Assembly: GCA_032433765.1 (NCBI GenBank)
Contig: JAVIAB010000160.1
Location: 15,368,307-15,432,306, forward strand
Direction: 5' to 3'
Source: Megaustenia siamemsis
Taxonomy: Eukaryota > Mollusca > Gastropoda > Stylommatophora > Ariophantidae
Length of the DNA stretch: 64,000 nucleotides
The position numbers and the translations under genes were made by a program. Shown in pieces: positions 32,391-43,309 of this stretch; position 1 is the first letter of the stretch, and the number at the start of each line of letters is the position of its first letter. The notes beneath the pieces are model-generated. The model was not told the DNA's origin. It saw only the letters and a program-made list of their open reading frames with translations, and made no database searches.

Positions 32391-32600
32391 AGTCGAAGGT
32401 CCCGGTATCACTACTAACGAATTAAAATCCGTAATTGCTTAACCGCCTGTGCCAGTGGAATAATCCGAATTATCATCTCATTCCATTGAAGGATCCAAAC
32501 AAAGAAATGCAGTTGCAGTCTCCATCATAACAGCCACATCACACGCCAAAAGACATAAGGCGTAACTGCACCGAAAGTGAACGCAGCTGAACTGTCCTTC
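32391..32600 (+). mobile_element. S4 dispersed repeat
   Basis: Contains GAAGGTCCCGGTATCACTAC, GCCAGTGGAATAATCCGAAT and ACGCCAAAAGACATAAGGCG. Relatives are at 41637-41790, 51855-52050 and 54385-54425 (reverse). Class unknown. Confidence 0.8.
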
Positions 32601-32952
32601 GATATACGACATCATCATGCATCGTAAGCAATCTGTATAACGAAACACGATCTAGATGAAACACACAGCTTATGGTGTGCGCAGAGCACAAAACTCAGTA
32701 GCTCTGATAGCAAACCTGACTTAGAATATGAGAAAACTGAAAAAAAAAAAAAAAACACTTTTCAGACAGAACCTCAACGGCTCATGTCGCCTATCTGCCA
32801 TTTTGGCCGTAAACGTTTGTAGCAACAATTTTGGTGATACGTAAATGCCAGATTTTTTCAGTTGTTTACATTTTTTAGACAACTATTTCCAAATTTCGTT
32901 TCCCTACCTTATTTTCCTTCACGGTACACATTTTAATTATACGTCAACTCAC

Positions 32953-32979
32953 CTTCTCTCCCTTCGGACCCGGTGTACC
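32953..32979 (-). CDS. Collagen micro-exon, three triplets
   Basis: Minus translation GTPGPKGEK: only 27 nt. The acceptor is TTCATTTCAG before GGT and the donor is GTGAGT after AAG. It is half of the 54-nt collagen unit. Both splice signals are strong and the frame is phase 0, which supports it despite its size. Confidence 0.85.
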
Positions 32980-33189
32980 CTGAAATGAACGAAAATATAA
33001 AAAAAAATAATAGATATTATTTATACACAAAAAAATATAAATATATGTAAATCATTACTAAGACTTGGTAAATTTTGAAATATGTAGAAAATTTAAATGG
33101 AAACAGGTTGGATTATAAAGGAAAATCAACCCGGTTTATTTTTAAATTTTACGTTGATAAAATGTATTCATAAAATAAGCATACAATGG

Positions 33190-33258
33190 TACAGAGCAGC
33201 TAAACTAACAGAAAGACAAGAAAAACTACCCCGTTTCGGCAAAAGTCTTCATGAGGTA
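33190..33258 (-). other. Hammerhead-like dispersed motif, copy c
   Basis: Minus strand CTCATGAAGACTTTTGCCGA, then AACGGGG, and TTAGTTTAGCTGCTCTGTAC downstream. CUGAUGA is changed to CUCAUGA, so it should be catalytically dead even if the family is a hammerhead. Confidence 0.4.
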
Positions 33259-33578
33259 TAACGAACAAACTTTACAAATTAAACACATAAATCTAAGCCA
33301 GAAAACACAACACAGATCTAAAAAAAAAAAATGACGGGAAAAGACGGTGGCCAGAATTTAATGTATTTGTAGTTAATTTATAAATTTATTTTCAGTAGGA
33401 TTATGGGTGGTTTTTTGGTTATTCTTTTTTGTTTTCTTTAAAGAATATCCAACTTAAAACCCAATCTTCCTTGTAAGGAATTAATAATTTAAAAAAAATA
33501 AAACCAATTTAAATTTGTGACAAACAACAGAAACTAGAGAATCCACAAAAGGAGACACGGAGGAAGAATGTACCTTAC

Positions 33579-33620
33579 CGGTCTTCCAGGAGACCCCTCT
33601 CCTCCGGCTGAGCTATCGCC
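33579..33620 (-). CDS. Collagen exon with internal interruption
   Basis: Minus translation GDSSAGGEGSPGRP: 42 nt, 14 codons. The acceptor is GTTACATCATAG before GGC and the donor is GTAAGG after CCG. GDSSAG is a Gly-X4-Gly interruption. The exon is exactly one codon shorter than 45 nt. Confidence 0.86.
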
Positions 33621-33734
33621 CTATGATGTAACAGGGAAAAACAGTGTTTAGAAAGTAATGATGTAATATGCAGACACATATAGAACATCATTATAGTAGT
33701 AATTAGTCTTGAGTAATATATGTGCATATATTGC

Positions 33735-35020
33735 ATTCATCATCATCATCATGTACCCTGCCGGTTGGCGTTGGCGATCATGTCCCTCCACAATCTTCTA
33801 TCTACAGTGCATCGTATCAGTTCTGTTGTTGACTGTTTTCCATGCCATGATACCAAGCTATCCAGTATTTTCTCTCTTTGTCGTCCGCGATCTCTCTTTC
33901 CTTTTATTTTGCCAGTTGTAACCAAGTATTCCAACTTTCCTCTTCTCATGATGTGCCCGAAAAATGTTGATTGCTTCTTTCTGATGTTTTTAAGAGCTCC
34001 CTTTTTGTGTTGGCCTCTTTGAGAACTTCATCATTGGTCTTTCTATCTGTCCAGGGAACTTTCAACATTCTTCTGAGAAATCCCATCTCTGTGGCCTCTA
34101 ATCGTCTTTTCATTTGTTTGTCTACTGTCCATGATTCGCTTCCATAGGTCAGAATTGGTTCTATATAGCACCGATGAATTCTGTTTCTCATTTTTATTGA
34201 CATAGATTTGTTGCATAAGATATTTTTTCATTTTCTGAAATGCTATTTTGGCCTGAGCTATTCTGCTTTTTATTTCTGTGGTGCATCTCCCATCTGATGT
34301 AATTATTGTGCCCAAGTATTTGAAACGTTGCACTTGTTTCAGATTTGTCTCGTTTATTTTTATGCTGCATGATGGTGATGATTGTTTCTTCGATATAACC
34401 ATTACTTCTATTTTCTTACTATTCAGAATGAGACCTTTCTTGTTGCTTTCTTCTACTACTATGTCTATCATTTCTTGTTGTTCGTTCTCTGTCTCTGCTA
34501 TAAAGACTGTGTCATCCGCATATCGCAAATTCTTTATGTTGTGACTGTTGACTTCAATTCCTTTTTCGTCTACTATTGATCTCATAATATGTTCGCTGTA
34601 AAGTGAAAACAAATCCGGTGACAGAACACAGCCTTGTCTGACTCCTTGTTTTATATATTGGAATTGTCCTGTTTGGTTGTTAATTCGTATAGCTGTTGTT
34701 TGTTGCCAGTACATGTTTTTTTTATTCGCAGATCCTTGCCATCAATGTTTAATTTCTTCAGCATATTTATTATTTCCACGTGCTTTACTTTGTCAAATGT
34801 TTCGTGTAGTCTATAAAGCACATATATAGATCTTTCTTTACCTCTATAGATCTTTCTATCAATGTCCTTAAGATGTATATTGCATTATTGGTGCCCTTTC
34901 CTTCCACAAATCCACATTGTTCCTCACTTATTTCTGGTTTTATTTTGTTCCTTACACGTCTCATGATTATTCTTAGTAATATTTTAGTCATATATTGCAT
35001 TAGCAATGGTAAACACACAA
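33735..35020 (-). mobile_element. LINE-A, longest copy, RT palm partly preserved
   Basis: Minus frames in order: ISEEQCGFVEGKGTNNAIYI and LYMCFIDYTK (RT palm entry), then GVRQGCVLSPDLFSLY (motif B), NLRYADDTVFIAE (YADD catalytic motif), FKYLGTIITSDGRCTTEIKS, and the C-terminus MRRGKLEYLVTTGKIKGKRD. The (ATC)n tail lies at 33738-33750. At least three frameshifts separate the frames. YADD and the trinucleotide tail fit the RTE/BovB-type group. Confidence 0.87.
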
Positions 35021-35464
35021 ATTAAACACTGTGAAGAGCATGTGACACAATCATATCAGCAGGATGGTAAAATTAAAATTACTAAGTTTATGTATCTTCC
35101 CGATATCAACATATGGTTGAAATCATGGGCAATCTTGCAAACAGCAAGGAAGAAAATCAAATCAATTCATTCGGAACAAATAAGAACAAAAATCCTTAAG
35201 ATACATTGGGATAATAAAAAAAAGAGCAATGTCTTATCTAGAACTTAAAATTTTTGTTTGTGACTTTCTTCACCGCTACACTTGTTGCTCTTCCTGAGTT
35301 CGTATTTGCACCTCGGATGAAAGTAGCGGCATTGCTCTTTAAAACCGCATCTAAGCTGCTTTAGTTCTTTAAACCCAAGTGGGACTAGTTTAATTTAATT
35401 TAATTTTGTTTACTTTAATTTACTTTAAATTAAATTACATTAATTTTAGTTTAGTTTAGTTTAG

Positions 35465-36250
35465 TCGACCGATTATTCCCACTGCACGTCGAATACGTCC
35501 ATAAGTGCTGAGATCTTCTCCCCTGTATGTCCCTCAGTGTGTGGAGACTGACGACTTTAGTTCTGTGTTGATTTGTTATTCTTCTTTGTCTTCCATAAGT
35601 GCTGAGATCTTCTCCCCTGTATGTCCCTCAGTGTGTGGAGACTGACGACTCTAGTTCTGTGTTGATTTGTTATTCTTCTTTGTCTTCCATAAGTGCTGAG
35701 ATCTTCTCCCCTGTATGTCCCTCAGTGTGTGGAGACTGACGACTCTAGTTCTGTGTTGATTTGTTATTCTTCTTTGTCTTCCATAAGTGCTGAGATCTTC
35801 TCCCCTGTATGTCCCTCAGTGTGTGGAGACTGACGACTCTAGTTCTGTGTTGATTTGGTATTCTTCTTTGTCTTCCATAAGTGCTGAGATCTTCTCCCCT
35901 GTATGTCCCTGAGTGTGTGGAGACTGACGACTCTAGTTCTGTGTTGATTTGTTATTCTTCTTTGTCTTCCATAAGTGCTGAGATCTTCTCCCCTGTATGT
36001 CCCTCAGTGTGTGGAGACTGACGACTCTAGTTCTGTGTTGATTTGTTATTCTTCTTTGTCTTCCATAAGTGCTGAGATCTTCTCCCCTGTATGTCCCTCA
36101 GTGTGTGGAGACTGACGACTCTAGTTCTGTGTTGATTTGTTATTCTTCTTTGTCTTCCATAAGTGCTGAGATCTTCTCCCCTGTATGTCCCTCAGTGTGT
36201 GGAGACTGACGACTCTAGTTCTGTGTTGATTTGTTATTCTTCTTTGTCTT
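35465..36250. repeat. Minisatellite, 94-bp unit, derived from the LINE-F C-terminus
   Basis: Eight copies of CCATAAGTGCTGAGATCTTC plus GTGTGGAGACTGACGACTCT and GTTCTGTGTTGATTTG. The reverse complement aligns with LINE-F text encoding LINQHRTGVVSRWTLRELL. The copy nearest 35499 is flanked by LINE-F-like GCACGTCGAATACGT. Confidence 0.92.
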
Positions 36251-36640
36251 CCCACATAGCGCTACTTCCAAGTGTCTCGAGTCTGGACCTGATGTTCACA
36301 CAGCCTGGACATGGTTGTAGATTCATGATCATTGACTAAACATTAGCTTGTCCAACATCTCTCGGTGCATTCATAATATCATCGAGGTCCATTGTACGTC
36401 CGCCATCCACGACAGCCATTCAAGGCCGTCAGCTCGCTCCTGTCACACCGGAGTGTCCAGTGACGAAAATAAATCAAGTACCAGTCAATCATGGCTTATT
36501 TAATTACATCAACCACTATCTCCGAACCCAGCCCCCTTCGATCTTCTTGAGCATGCTCATCAAGTCACTCAGAAAACACACATGAGTAAAAGGATGTGTT
36601 TCGGGCCAGGCTATCGCTTTAGTGGTAGTTGCTTTATTTT
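36251..36640 (-). mobile_element. LINE-F fragment upstream of the 94-bp array
   Basis: Plus text with CGGTGCATTCATAATATCAT, CTCATCAAGTCACTCAGAAA and AGGCTATCGCTTTAGTGGTA corresponds in order to the LINE-F RNase H region (Asp, then Glu segments), heavily mutated. Confidence 0.65.
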
Positions 36641-37094
36641 AATTCCTTCCACTCTTAATATTTCATGCTCCAGCCGTTATATTTGATTGATTTGTTTTCA
36701 TGCCTCACTTATACCCTCAGTTTTAGAACCGTATTTGTTTCGTATTATCAGTTGTCCCATGGTTCATGTTGTGACTTTTTAATATTTAATCTACATCCAA
36801 CTGCCGCCACTTACATTTCTTTGTAGGACATAGGTTTGACTTCTGTATTGTGTGTGTTTATTGCAGATGAAGACCTTTTAAATCGAAACGTCGCTTTGTG
36901 CTTAATCTGGTGTTATCAGTAAAGCTTAAATATCCAGTTCATGATGTGTTTTTTTTTTCTAAATGACTCCAGTTTTATCGCTGTCATATACGGCATTTAC
37001 GTTTATTCCCCCTTCTCTACCTATTATGTCCCAGTCGATTCCATTACAATGACTGTTTGGTTATACTTTAAACTGATTTCCTCATTTTGTCCTA
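36641..37094. other. AT-rich intron with a hammerhead-like motif, copy d
   Basis: Nothing coding recognised. At 36864-36893 the plus strand has GCAGATGAAGACC, then TCGAAACGTCG, a degenerate member of the motif family described at 11430. Confidence 0.35.
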
Positions 37095-37275
37095 TCATCA
37101 CTGCACAAACAGCTGGCAAAATACAGGGAAAGAGAGATCGCGGACAACAAAGAGAGAAGATTCTAGATAGCTGCGTATTATGACGCGGTAAACAGTCAAA
37201 TTCATAGGAAGAACTGAGGACAGAAGGGCATGATAAACTACTTCAACCTGTATGGCACGTGATGATGATGACATA
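37095..37275 (+). mobile_element. LINE-A 3' end, internally deleted
   Basis: ACAGCTGGCAAAATACAGGG, GAGAGATCGCGGACAACAAA and CTAGATAGCTG, ending CACGTGATGATGATGACA. Confidence 0.75.
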
Positions 37276-37379
37276 GCACATCATTTTAAATTAGTTCTCG
37301 CATGTGGTCTGGTTATGTCTAAGTCCATCATCTTTCAGGATTGGATCAACAATGTCGATACTACTTCTCGTAGAGGGAG

Positions 37380-37442
37380 GTTTGTTGCTGTTGTTGTTGC
37401 TGTTATTGTTATTATTGTTGTTGCTGCTGTGTTGTTGTTGCT

Positions 37443-37474
<32 letters not shown>

Positions 37475-37480
37475 TGTTGT

Positions 37481-37512
<32 letters not shown>

Positions 37513-37605
37513 TTGTTGTTGTTGTTGTTGCTGCTGCTGTTGTTGTTATTATTGGTGTTGCTGCTGCTGCTGTTGTTGTTGTTGCTGTTGTTGCTGTTGT
37601 GTTTA
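37380..37605. repeat. (GTT/GCT)n trinucleotide tract
   Basis: Imperfect GTTGCTGCTGCTG over about 225 bp. It produces poly-Leu, poly-Cys and poly-Asn frames. It is intronic relative to the collagen gene. Confidence 0.96.
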
Positions 37606-37959
37606 TCATCGTCACTGCGCACCGGATGAATCCGTAGGTGCTCCAATATCCTCCTCGAGACTCTCGAGAAAATCCGAGGAGAATCCTGGCCTACGAGCAG
37701 TGACTCCGTAGCACGGAATGGTATTCACGTTATAGGCAAGTAAGCTGCACAACCTATATCGTATCCGTGCTGCCTTGTGGAGGTCTCAGTAGAGGCAAAG
37801 GTTCTGATAGTAAATATCAAGCAGAAAATCCTTAGCGGATCTCCTAATGTGGTTAGTGATCTTATCTATCATCTCTGGCAGCTAAATTGGTAACAAACGT
37901 ATCACAGTTATGTTACTTTATGATGAATCAATGAGACATTGAGGGCAGGCAAAGGAAAA

Positions 37960-38285
37960 TTAAAGCACGAGACTTGAATCGGAGTCATAGCACGCGAGTG
38001 TTCACCTATATCTGCTCGGCCGCTTATCCAGAAGTGTTGGGAGACTTCTGGACAGTGTCGCTTTAAGCATTGAAACACACGATGCGAGGCGACATTCCTC
38101 ACCTTCCCAGAGTACTACACTGGTACCCATTTCGGTCAGCGGCTGGGTCGATCGCGGGGGTATTCTTTTTCCAACCACGAGTACAACTCCCACTGCTTCC
38201 AGCGGGAATCGAACAAGAGTTGTCCGAACGTTGGTAACTTAGTCGGGTGGTTTTTCCAACTAGGCTACCGAGGCACCCGGTAAGG
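37960..38285 (-). mobile_element. S2 tRNA-derived SINE
   Basis: Minus-strand head TGCCTCGGTAGCCTAGTTGG (A-box-like) and TGTTCGATTCCCGCTGG (B-box-like), then a body with GGCTGGGTCGATCGCGGGGG in reverse. It shares the body with 47265-47525. The tRNA head is nearly complete here. Confidence 0.82.
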
Positions 38286-38569
38286 GCAGGCTCTAAGGAC
38301 AAGGCAACATGGAATCTCAATACACCCAGGCCCGACTTATACCATGGGAAATTCATCCCTTTTCTGTGTCCGCTCTTGAAGTGACTCACAATAATACGCT
38401 AATTTATCTCTAGAGATTTAAAAAAAAGCTTATTATTTATTATCTCTAACTTCTTCATAACACACGATAATGATATCAAACGTAAAATTACCAATAATTA
38501 TCCGTGAAGAAGCTGTTGAAGCACAGATATAATTATTAGACATAATGGGGACAAAATATTAGGACTAAC

Positions 38570-38623
38570 CGGTTCTCCTTTAGGGCCACTCTCGCCTCTT
38601 GGACCGATGGGACCAGGATTTCC
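38570..38623 (-). CDS. Collagen exon, six triplets
   Basis: Minus translation GNPGPIGPRGESGPKGEP: 54 nt. The acceptor is AAACTTTGCAG before GGA and the donor is GTTAGT after CCG. A 99-bp minisatellite begins about 10 bp upstream of the acceptor. Confidence 0.92.
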
Positions 38624-38632
38624 CTGCAAAGT

Positions 38633-39356
38633 TTGAAGTTGTTTTGTTAGTTGTAACTCATAGTTGTTGCAGTTATATAACATTCGCTATATATCTTACA
38701 TAGTAGAAATTATATAACATAAATGTATTATGCAGAGTTGTTTTGTTAGTTGTAACTCATCATAGTTGTTGCAGTTATATAACATTCGCTATATATCTTA
38801 CATAGTAGAAATTATATAACATAAATGTATTATGCAGAGTTGTTTTGTTAGTTGTAACTCATATTTGTTGCAGTTATATAACATTCACTATATATCTTAC
38901 ATAGTAGAAATTATATAACATAAATGTATTATGCAGAGTTGTTTTGTTGGTTGTAACTCATATTTGTTGCAGTTATATAACATTCACTATATATCTTACA
39001 TAGTAGAAATTATATAACATAAATGTATTATGCAGAGTTGTTTTGTTGGTTGTAACTCATATTTGTTGCAGTTATATAACATTCACTATATATCTTACAT
39101 AGTAGAAATTATATAACATAAATGTATTATGCAGAGTTGTGTTGTTAATTGTGATTCAGTGTTGCTTCAGTTATATAATATACACTATGTACTTTATAAT
39201 TAAGTAATAGAAACTATGTAACATAAATTAATTATGCAGAGTAGTTTTGTTAGTTGTAACTCATATTTGTTGCAGTTATATAACATTCGCTATATATCTT
39301 ACATAGTAGAAATTATATAACATAAATGTATTATGCAGAGTTGCTTTGTTGGTTGT
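38633..39356. repeat. Minisatellite, about 99-bp unit
   Basis: Seven copies of GTTGTTTTGTTAGTTGTAAC plus GCAGTTATATAACATTC and TTACATAGTAGAAATTATAT. The unit starts at the very 3' end of the intron and reads through its pyrimidine region. Confidence 0.93.
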
Positions 39357-39367
39357 AACTCATTGTT

Positions 39368-39642
39368 TTCTGTGTATTACACGGGGCCTCATTATGAGGG
39401 AAGTAAAGAATAGTGACACTGTGACCTTCCAGGCATATCGTAAGAGGCGACTAAAGAGGTTGATCGATGGCTTGACAAGCTGTCATTGTAAAAAGTACAG
39501 TTATGGAAACAACGCCATATATTTTAGAGCAGTGATCTCTGCAATATGTGCCACTTTGGCACGCAAGGTTTTTGTTTTTTGAGATTGTGGTTCTGCCATA
39601 TGTGCCGTCTTCAGCTCGAAAGGACAATAGATAGATAGAAAG
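39368..39642 (+). mobile_element. S6 element, complete, 11-bp duplication
   Basis: 275 bp between AACTCATTGTT at 39357-39367 and 39643-39653. It contains GGGGCCTCATTATGAGGG and GTAAGAGGCGACTAAAG, ending GCCGTCTTCAGCTCGAAAGG and (ATAG)n. It is inserted into the 99-bp minisatellite. No RT code. The 3' end resembles that of LINE-C, suggesting mobilisation by it. Confidence 0.85.
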
Positions 39643-39653
39643 AACTCATTGTT

Positions 39654-40014
39654 GGAATTATGTAAAATATTATTAAATAGAATATTATGTTGCTGTAGTA
39701 CCAGTAGAAATAATAGTAATAACAAGACTAATAAGAGAGGCAGATAGCATAGTAATTTTAGTACCAGCAAAATACAATGACTACATTGTCAGTGCATGAG
39801 TTAGAATTTACTGATCGAGAAAATGAGAATTAGTGACAAACAATGTGGATTTGTTGGAAGTATATGTATATTGTCATTCACATCATAAGATCGTTAGTGA
39901 CGATTGCCATAGATGTGGACATAGATATGTACATATGTTTTACAGCCTGCACGAAACTTCGTCACAAAGTAAAGTAAGAAATTTCTAAACATCTACAACA
40001 ATTACTTAATTAAA
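39654..40014. other. AT-rich intron, nothing recognised
   Basis: No repeat or coding signal identified. Confidence 0.4.
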
Positions 40015-40738
40015 TAAAAATGACATGAAAAAAGTATGGATTAGAAATGAATATCAAAAAGATTAAAACTATGATTATAAACAAAGTAACACTCAAAACC
40101 TGCAAGTGGATACCAAAGTTGATGCAATAGACCTGAGATAGTTCAGAGCTACAATTACCTTCGGCATACTATAACCAGTGATGGAAAATGTAAAACTGAA
40201 ATAAACAAAAGACTAAGAATGGCAAAAAGTATTTTTAATGCCATGAAAAATATACTAACATCAAAACAAATAACATCAGGGCTAAAATTAAGAATAGCAA
40301 AAGGTTATATCTTCTCAACATTCCTGTATGGTGCAGAAAAAAGGACAGTAGACAAGAAAACAGAACAGAAAATTGAAGCCCTTGAATTGTGGATTTGTAG
40401 AAGAATAGAAAGAATTGGATGAAAAGAAAAGAAAACAACGATGAGGACTTAAAACAACTAAAAATGACAAGAGAACTACTAAATACAATTCAAGCAAGAC
40501 AAATGAGATGTTTGGGGCATGTTAAAAGACACTGCAGACTACTAAAAGTAATCTTGGAAGGGAAAGTACAAGGTAAAATAGACAGAGGCAGACCAAGACT
40601 TTTAAAGAGTAATATTAAAATATAAACAAGTCAGCCTATGACAACCTGCACCATCAAAGCAAGAGACAAAGTGGAATTGCGCTTCTTAGTAGCCAACCTT
40701 CGATACGGAGACGGCACTCAATGATGATGATGGTTTAA
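40015..40738 (+). mobile_element. LINE-B 3' end
   Basis: Plus frames: EMNIKKIKTMIINK, then SFNAMKN-like FNAMKNILTSKQITSGLKLR, LYGAEKRTVDKKTEQKIEAL, TIQARQMRCLGHVKRHCRLL. It ends GCACTCAATGATGATGATGG. Stop codons near 40422 and 40625 break it. Confidence 0.85.
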
Positions 40739-40774
40739 CGTCAACGATAATCACGGATGTTAATGCTCCAATTT

Positions 40775-41345
40775 TTATGATAATAGTCACATGATAGAAC
40801 TGAGCTATGGCCATGATAATAGTCACATGATAGAACTGAGCTATGGCCATGATAATAGTCACATGATAGAACTGAGCTATGGCCATGATAATAGTCACAC
40901 GATAGAACTGAGCTATGGCATGATAATAGTCACATGATAGAACTGAGCTATGGCCATGATAATAGTCACATGATAGAACTGAGCTAGGCCATGATAATAG
41001 TCACATGATAGAACTGAGCTATGGCATAATAGCTAAGATAGTAAGGAGATGATAGAACTGACTTACAGCTATGATAATAATGAGAAGATAGAACTGACTT
41101 ATGATAATAATAGCTATGATAATAGTGAGAAGATAGAACTGACTTATGATAATGATTGGTATAAAAATAGTGAGGTGATAGAACTGACTTATGATAATAA
41201 TAGCTATGATAATAGTGAGGAGATTGAACTGACTTATGACAATGATAGTTATGAAAATAGTGAGGTGATAGAACTGACTTATGACAATGATAGTTATGAA
41301 AATAGTGAGGTGATAGAACTGACATACGACAATAATATGTATAAT
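40775..41345. repeat. Two joined minisatellites (36-bp and 45-bp units)
   Basis: Left: ATGATAATAGTCACATGATA plus GAACTGAGCTATGGCC. Right: GATAGAACTGACTTATGATA plus ATAATAGCTATGATAATAGTGAG. Both share ATGATAATAGT and ATAGAACTGA, so one probably evolved from the other. The array ends within 10-15 bp of the collagen donor at 41354. Confidence 0.93.
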
Positions 41346-41353
41346 AAATATAC

Positions 41354-41452
41354 TTCTCTCCCTGGTGCACCAGCTAAGCCTCGACTCCCTTCCTCTCCCT
41401 TAGGTCCAGGGCTGCCTGTCTGGCCAGGCGTACCAGGTGAACCTGGCGCGCC
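41354..41452 (-). CDS. Collagen exon, eleven triplets (first fully collagenous exon)
   Basis: Minus translation begins GAPGSPGTPGQTGSPGPKGE and ends EGSRGLAGAPGRE: 99 nt, 33 codons, no interruption. The acceptor is TGATAACAG before GGC and the donor is GTATAT after GAA. Its length is 45 + 54, consistent with fusion of two ordinary units. Confidence 0.92.
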
Positions 41453-41636
41453 CTGTTATCATCACCAGACAAATAATCTTTGTGTCAATTATTCTAATTA
41501 CGTCTGTAGCTAAAGGATATTAATATCATGATACAATGTAATAGTTAGAAAAAAGGTATCACAACGTATGTTTGGCAGTTGGCATTTTGACATTGCTATA
41601 CATAGCAAACAATCATAAGTCTGTAATTTGGTAAGA

Positions 41637-41790
41637 TTATGGTTATAGTTATGGAAGGTCCCGGTATCACTGCAAACGAATTAAAATATATAATTGCTCA
41701 ACCGCCCGTGCCAGTGGAATCATTCGAATTACTAACTCATCTCCCAAACAAAGAAAGGTAGCTGTAGTCCCATCATAGCAGTCTTTGGTA
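41637..41790 (+). mobile_element. S4 dispersed repeat
   Basis: GGAAGGTCCCGGTATCACTG, then GCCAGTGGAATCATTCGAAT and ACTAACTCATCTCCCAAAC, nearly identical to 51855-51955. Confidence 0.82.
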
Positions 41791-42035
41791 AGATATTGGT
41801 GTCTAATGCTGGATGCTGTTTTTGTTGAACAGTTTTTCTCGTGACAGAATCTGCCAATATTAGATAGACAGATTCGACCGCAGAATGAACTGGATGTGTT
41901 AGTGGTGCATGGGCTCGTCTTCTATAGTAACAGTTTCTATCTGTGTTCGTTGTTCCATGTCCCTTGCAGAACGTTGCCGTCATCACAGCCTGTCTATAAT
42001 AATCTCCATATTTCTCTATATCTCACGCTCTGTCT
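41791..42035 (-). mobile_element. LINE-I C-terminus next to the 68-bp array
   Basis: Minus translation AVMTATFCKGHGTTNTDRNC is the counterpart of AVVNATFCGRS at 1180-1310. It is the single-copy end from which the adjacent array expands. Confidence 0.72.
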
Positions 42036-43190
42036 CTCTTGCCAGCTTCATCAGCTTCCTATATTGTCCAATTCGCGTCTCTGATGTCTTCAACCCACCT
42101 TTTCTCTTGCCAGCTCATCAGCTACCTCTATTGTCCAATTCGCGTCTCTGATGTCTTCAATCCACCTTTTCTCTTGCCAGCTCATCAGCTACCTCTATTG
42201 TCCAATTCGCTGTCTCTGATGTCTTCAAACCACCTTTGTCTCTTGCCAGCTCATCAGCTTCCTCTATTGTCCAATTCGCGTCTCTGATGTCTTCAACCCA
42301 CCTTTTCTCTTGCCAGCTCATCAGCTACCTCTATTGTCCAATTCGCGTCTCTAATGTTTTCAACCCACCTTTCTCTCTTGCCAGCTCATCAGCTTCCTCT
42401 ATTGTCCAGTTCGCGTCTCTGATGTCTTCAACCCACCTTTCTCTCTTGCCAGCTCATCAGCTTCCTCTATTGTCCAGTTCGCGTCTCTAATGTCTTCAAC
42501 CCACCTTTCTCTCTTGCCAGCTCATCAGCTACCTCTATTGTCCAATTCGCGTCTCTAATGTCTTCAACCCACCTTTCTCTCTTGCCAGCTCATCAGCTTC
42601 CTCTATTGTCCAGTTCGCGTCTCTGATGTCTTCAACCCACCTTTCTCTCTTGCCAGCTCATCAGCTTCCTCTATTGTCCAATTCGCGTCTCTAATGTCTT
42701 CAACCCACCTTTCTCTCTTGCCAGCTCATCAGCTTCCTCTATTGTCCAATTCGCGTCTCTGATGTCTTCAACCCACCTTTTCTCTTGCCAGCTCATCAGC
42801 TACCTCTATTGTCCAGTTCGCGTCTCTGATGTCTTCAACCCACCTTTTCTCTTGCCAGCTCATCAGCTACCTCTATTGTCCAGTTCGCGTCTCTGATGTC
42901 TTCAACCCACCTTTCTCTCTTGCCAGCTCATCAGCTTCCTCTATTGTCCAATTCGCGTCTCTGATGTCTTCAACCCACCTTTCTCTCTTGCCAGCTCATC
43001 AGCTTCCTCTATTGTCCAGTTCGCGTCTCTGATGTCTTCAACCCACCTTTCTCTCTTGCCAGCTCATCAGCTTCCTCTATTGTCCAGTTCGCGTCTCTGA
43101 TGTCTTCAACCCACCTTTCTCTCTTGCCAGCTCATCAGCTTCCTCTATTGTCCAATTCGCGTCTCTGATGTCTTCAACCCACCTTTCCTC
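42036..43190. repeat. Minisatellite, about 68-bp unit, derived from LINE-I coding sequence
   Basis: About 17 copies of CTCTTGCCAGCTCATCAGCT plus CTCTATTGTCCAATTCGCGT and CTCTGATGTCTTCAACCCAC. Reverse translation RWVEDIRDANWTIEEADELA is a LINE C-terminal segment homologous to MWFQDIKETLNITTDVGDMA at 1311-1370. Confidence 0.9.
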
Positions 43191-43309
43191 TTGTTCCTGG
43201 GACCATGCTTTCCATTACAAGCTATTTTCAGATTACTATCTCTTTTTTTGGAGTCGTAATGTTTTAATAATAATATTCTAATATTCAATTATTCCATTTT
43301 TTTCTGTGG

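Noticed and set aside
37252..37711. Poly-Leu, poly-Cys and poly-Asn frames, possible polyglutamine-type gene
   Set aside because: A (GTT/GCT)n trinucleotide tract in an intron between LINE-A and LINE-F-like scraps. No flanking exon structure.
37625..37725. GGATGAATCCGTAGG and nearby inverted CTCGAGACTCTCGAG, considered as a ribozyme or hairpin RNA
   Set aside because: No CUGAUGA/GAAAC pair in proper order. The first part resembles a decayed LINE-F end (compare GTCCATAGGTGCTCAGATC at 10262).
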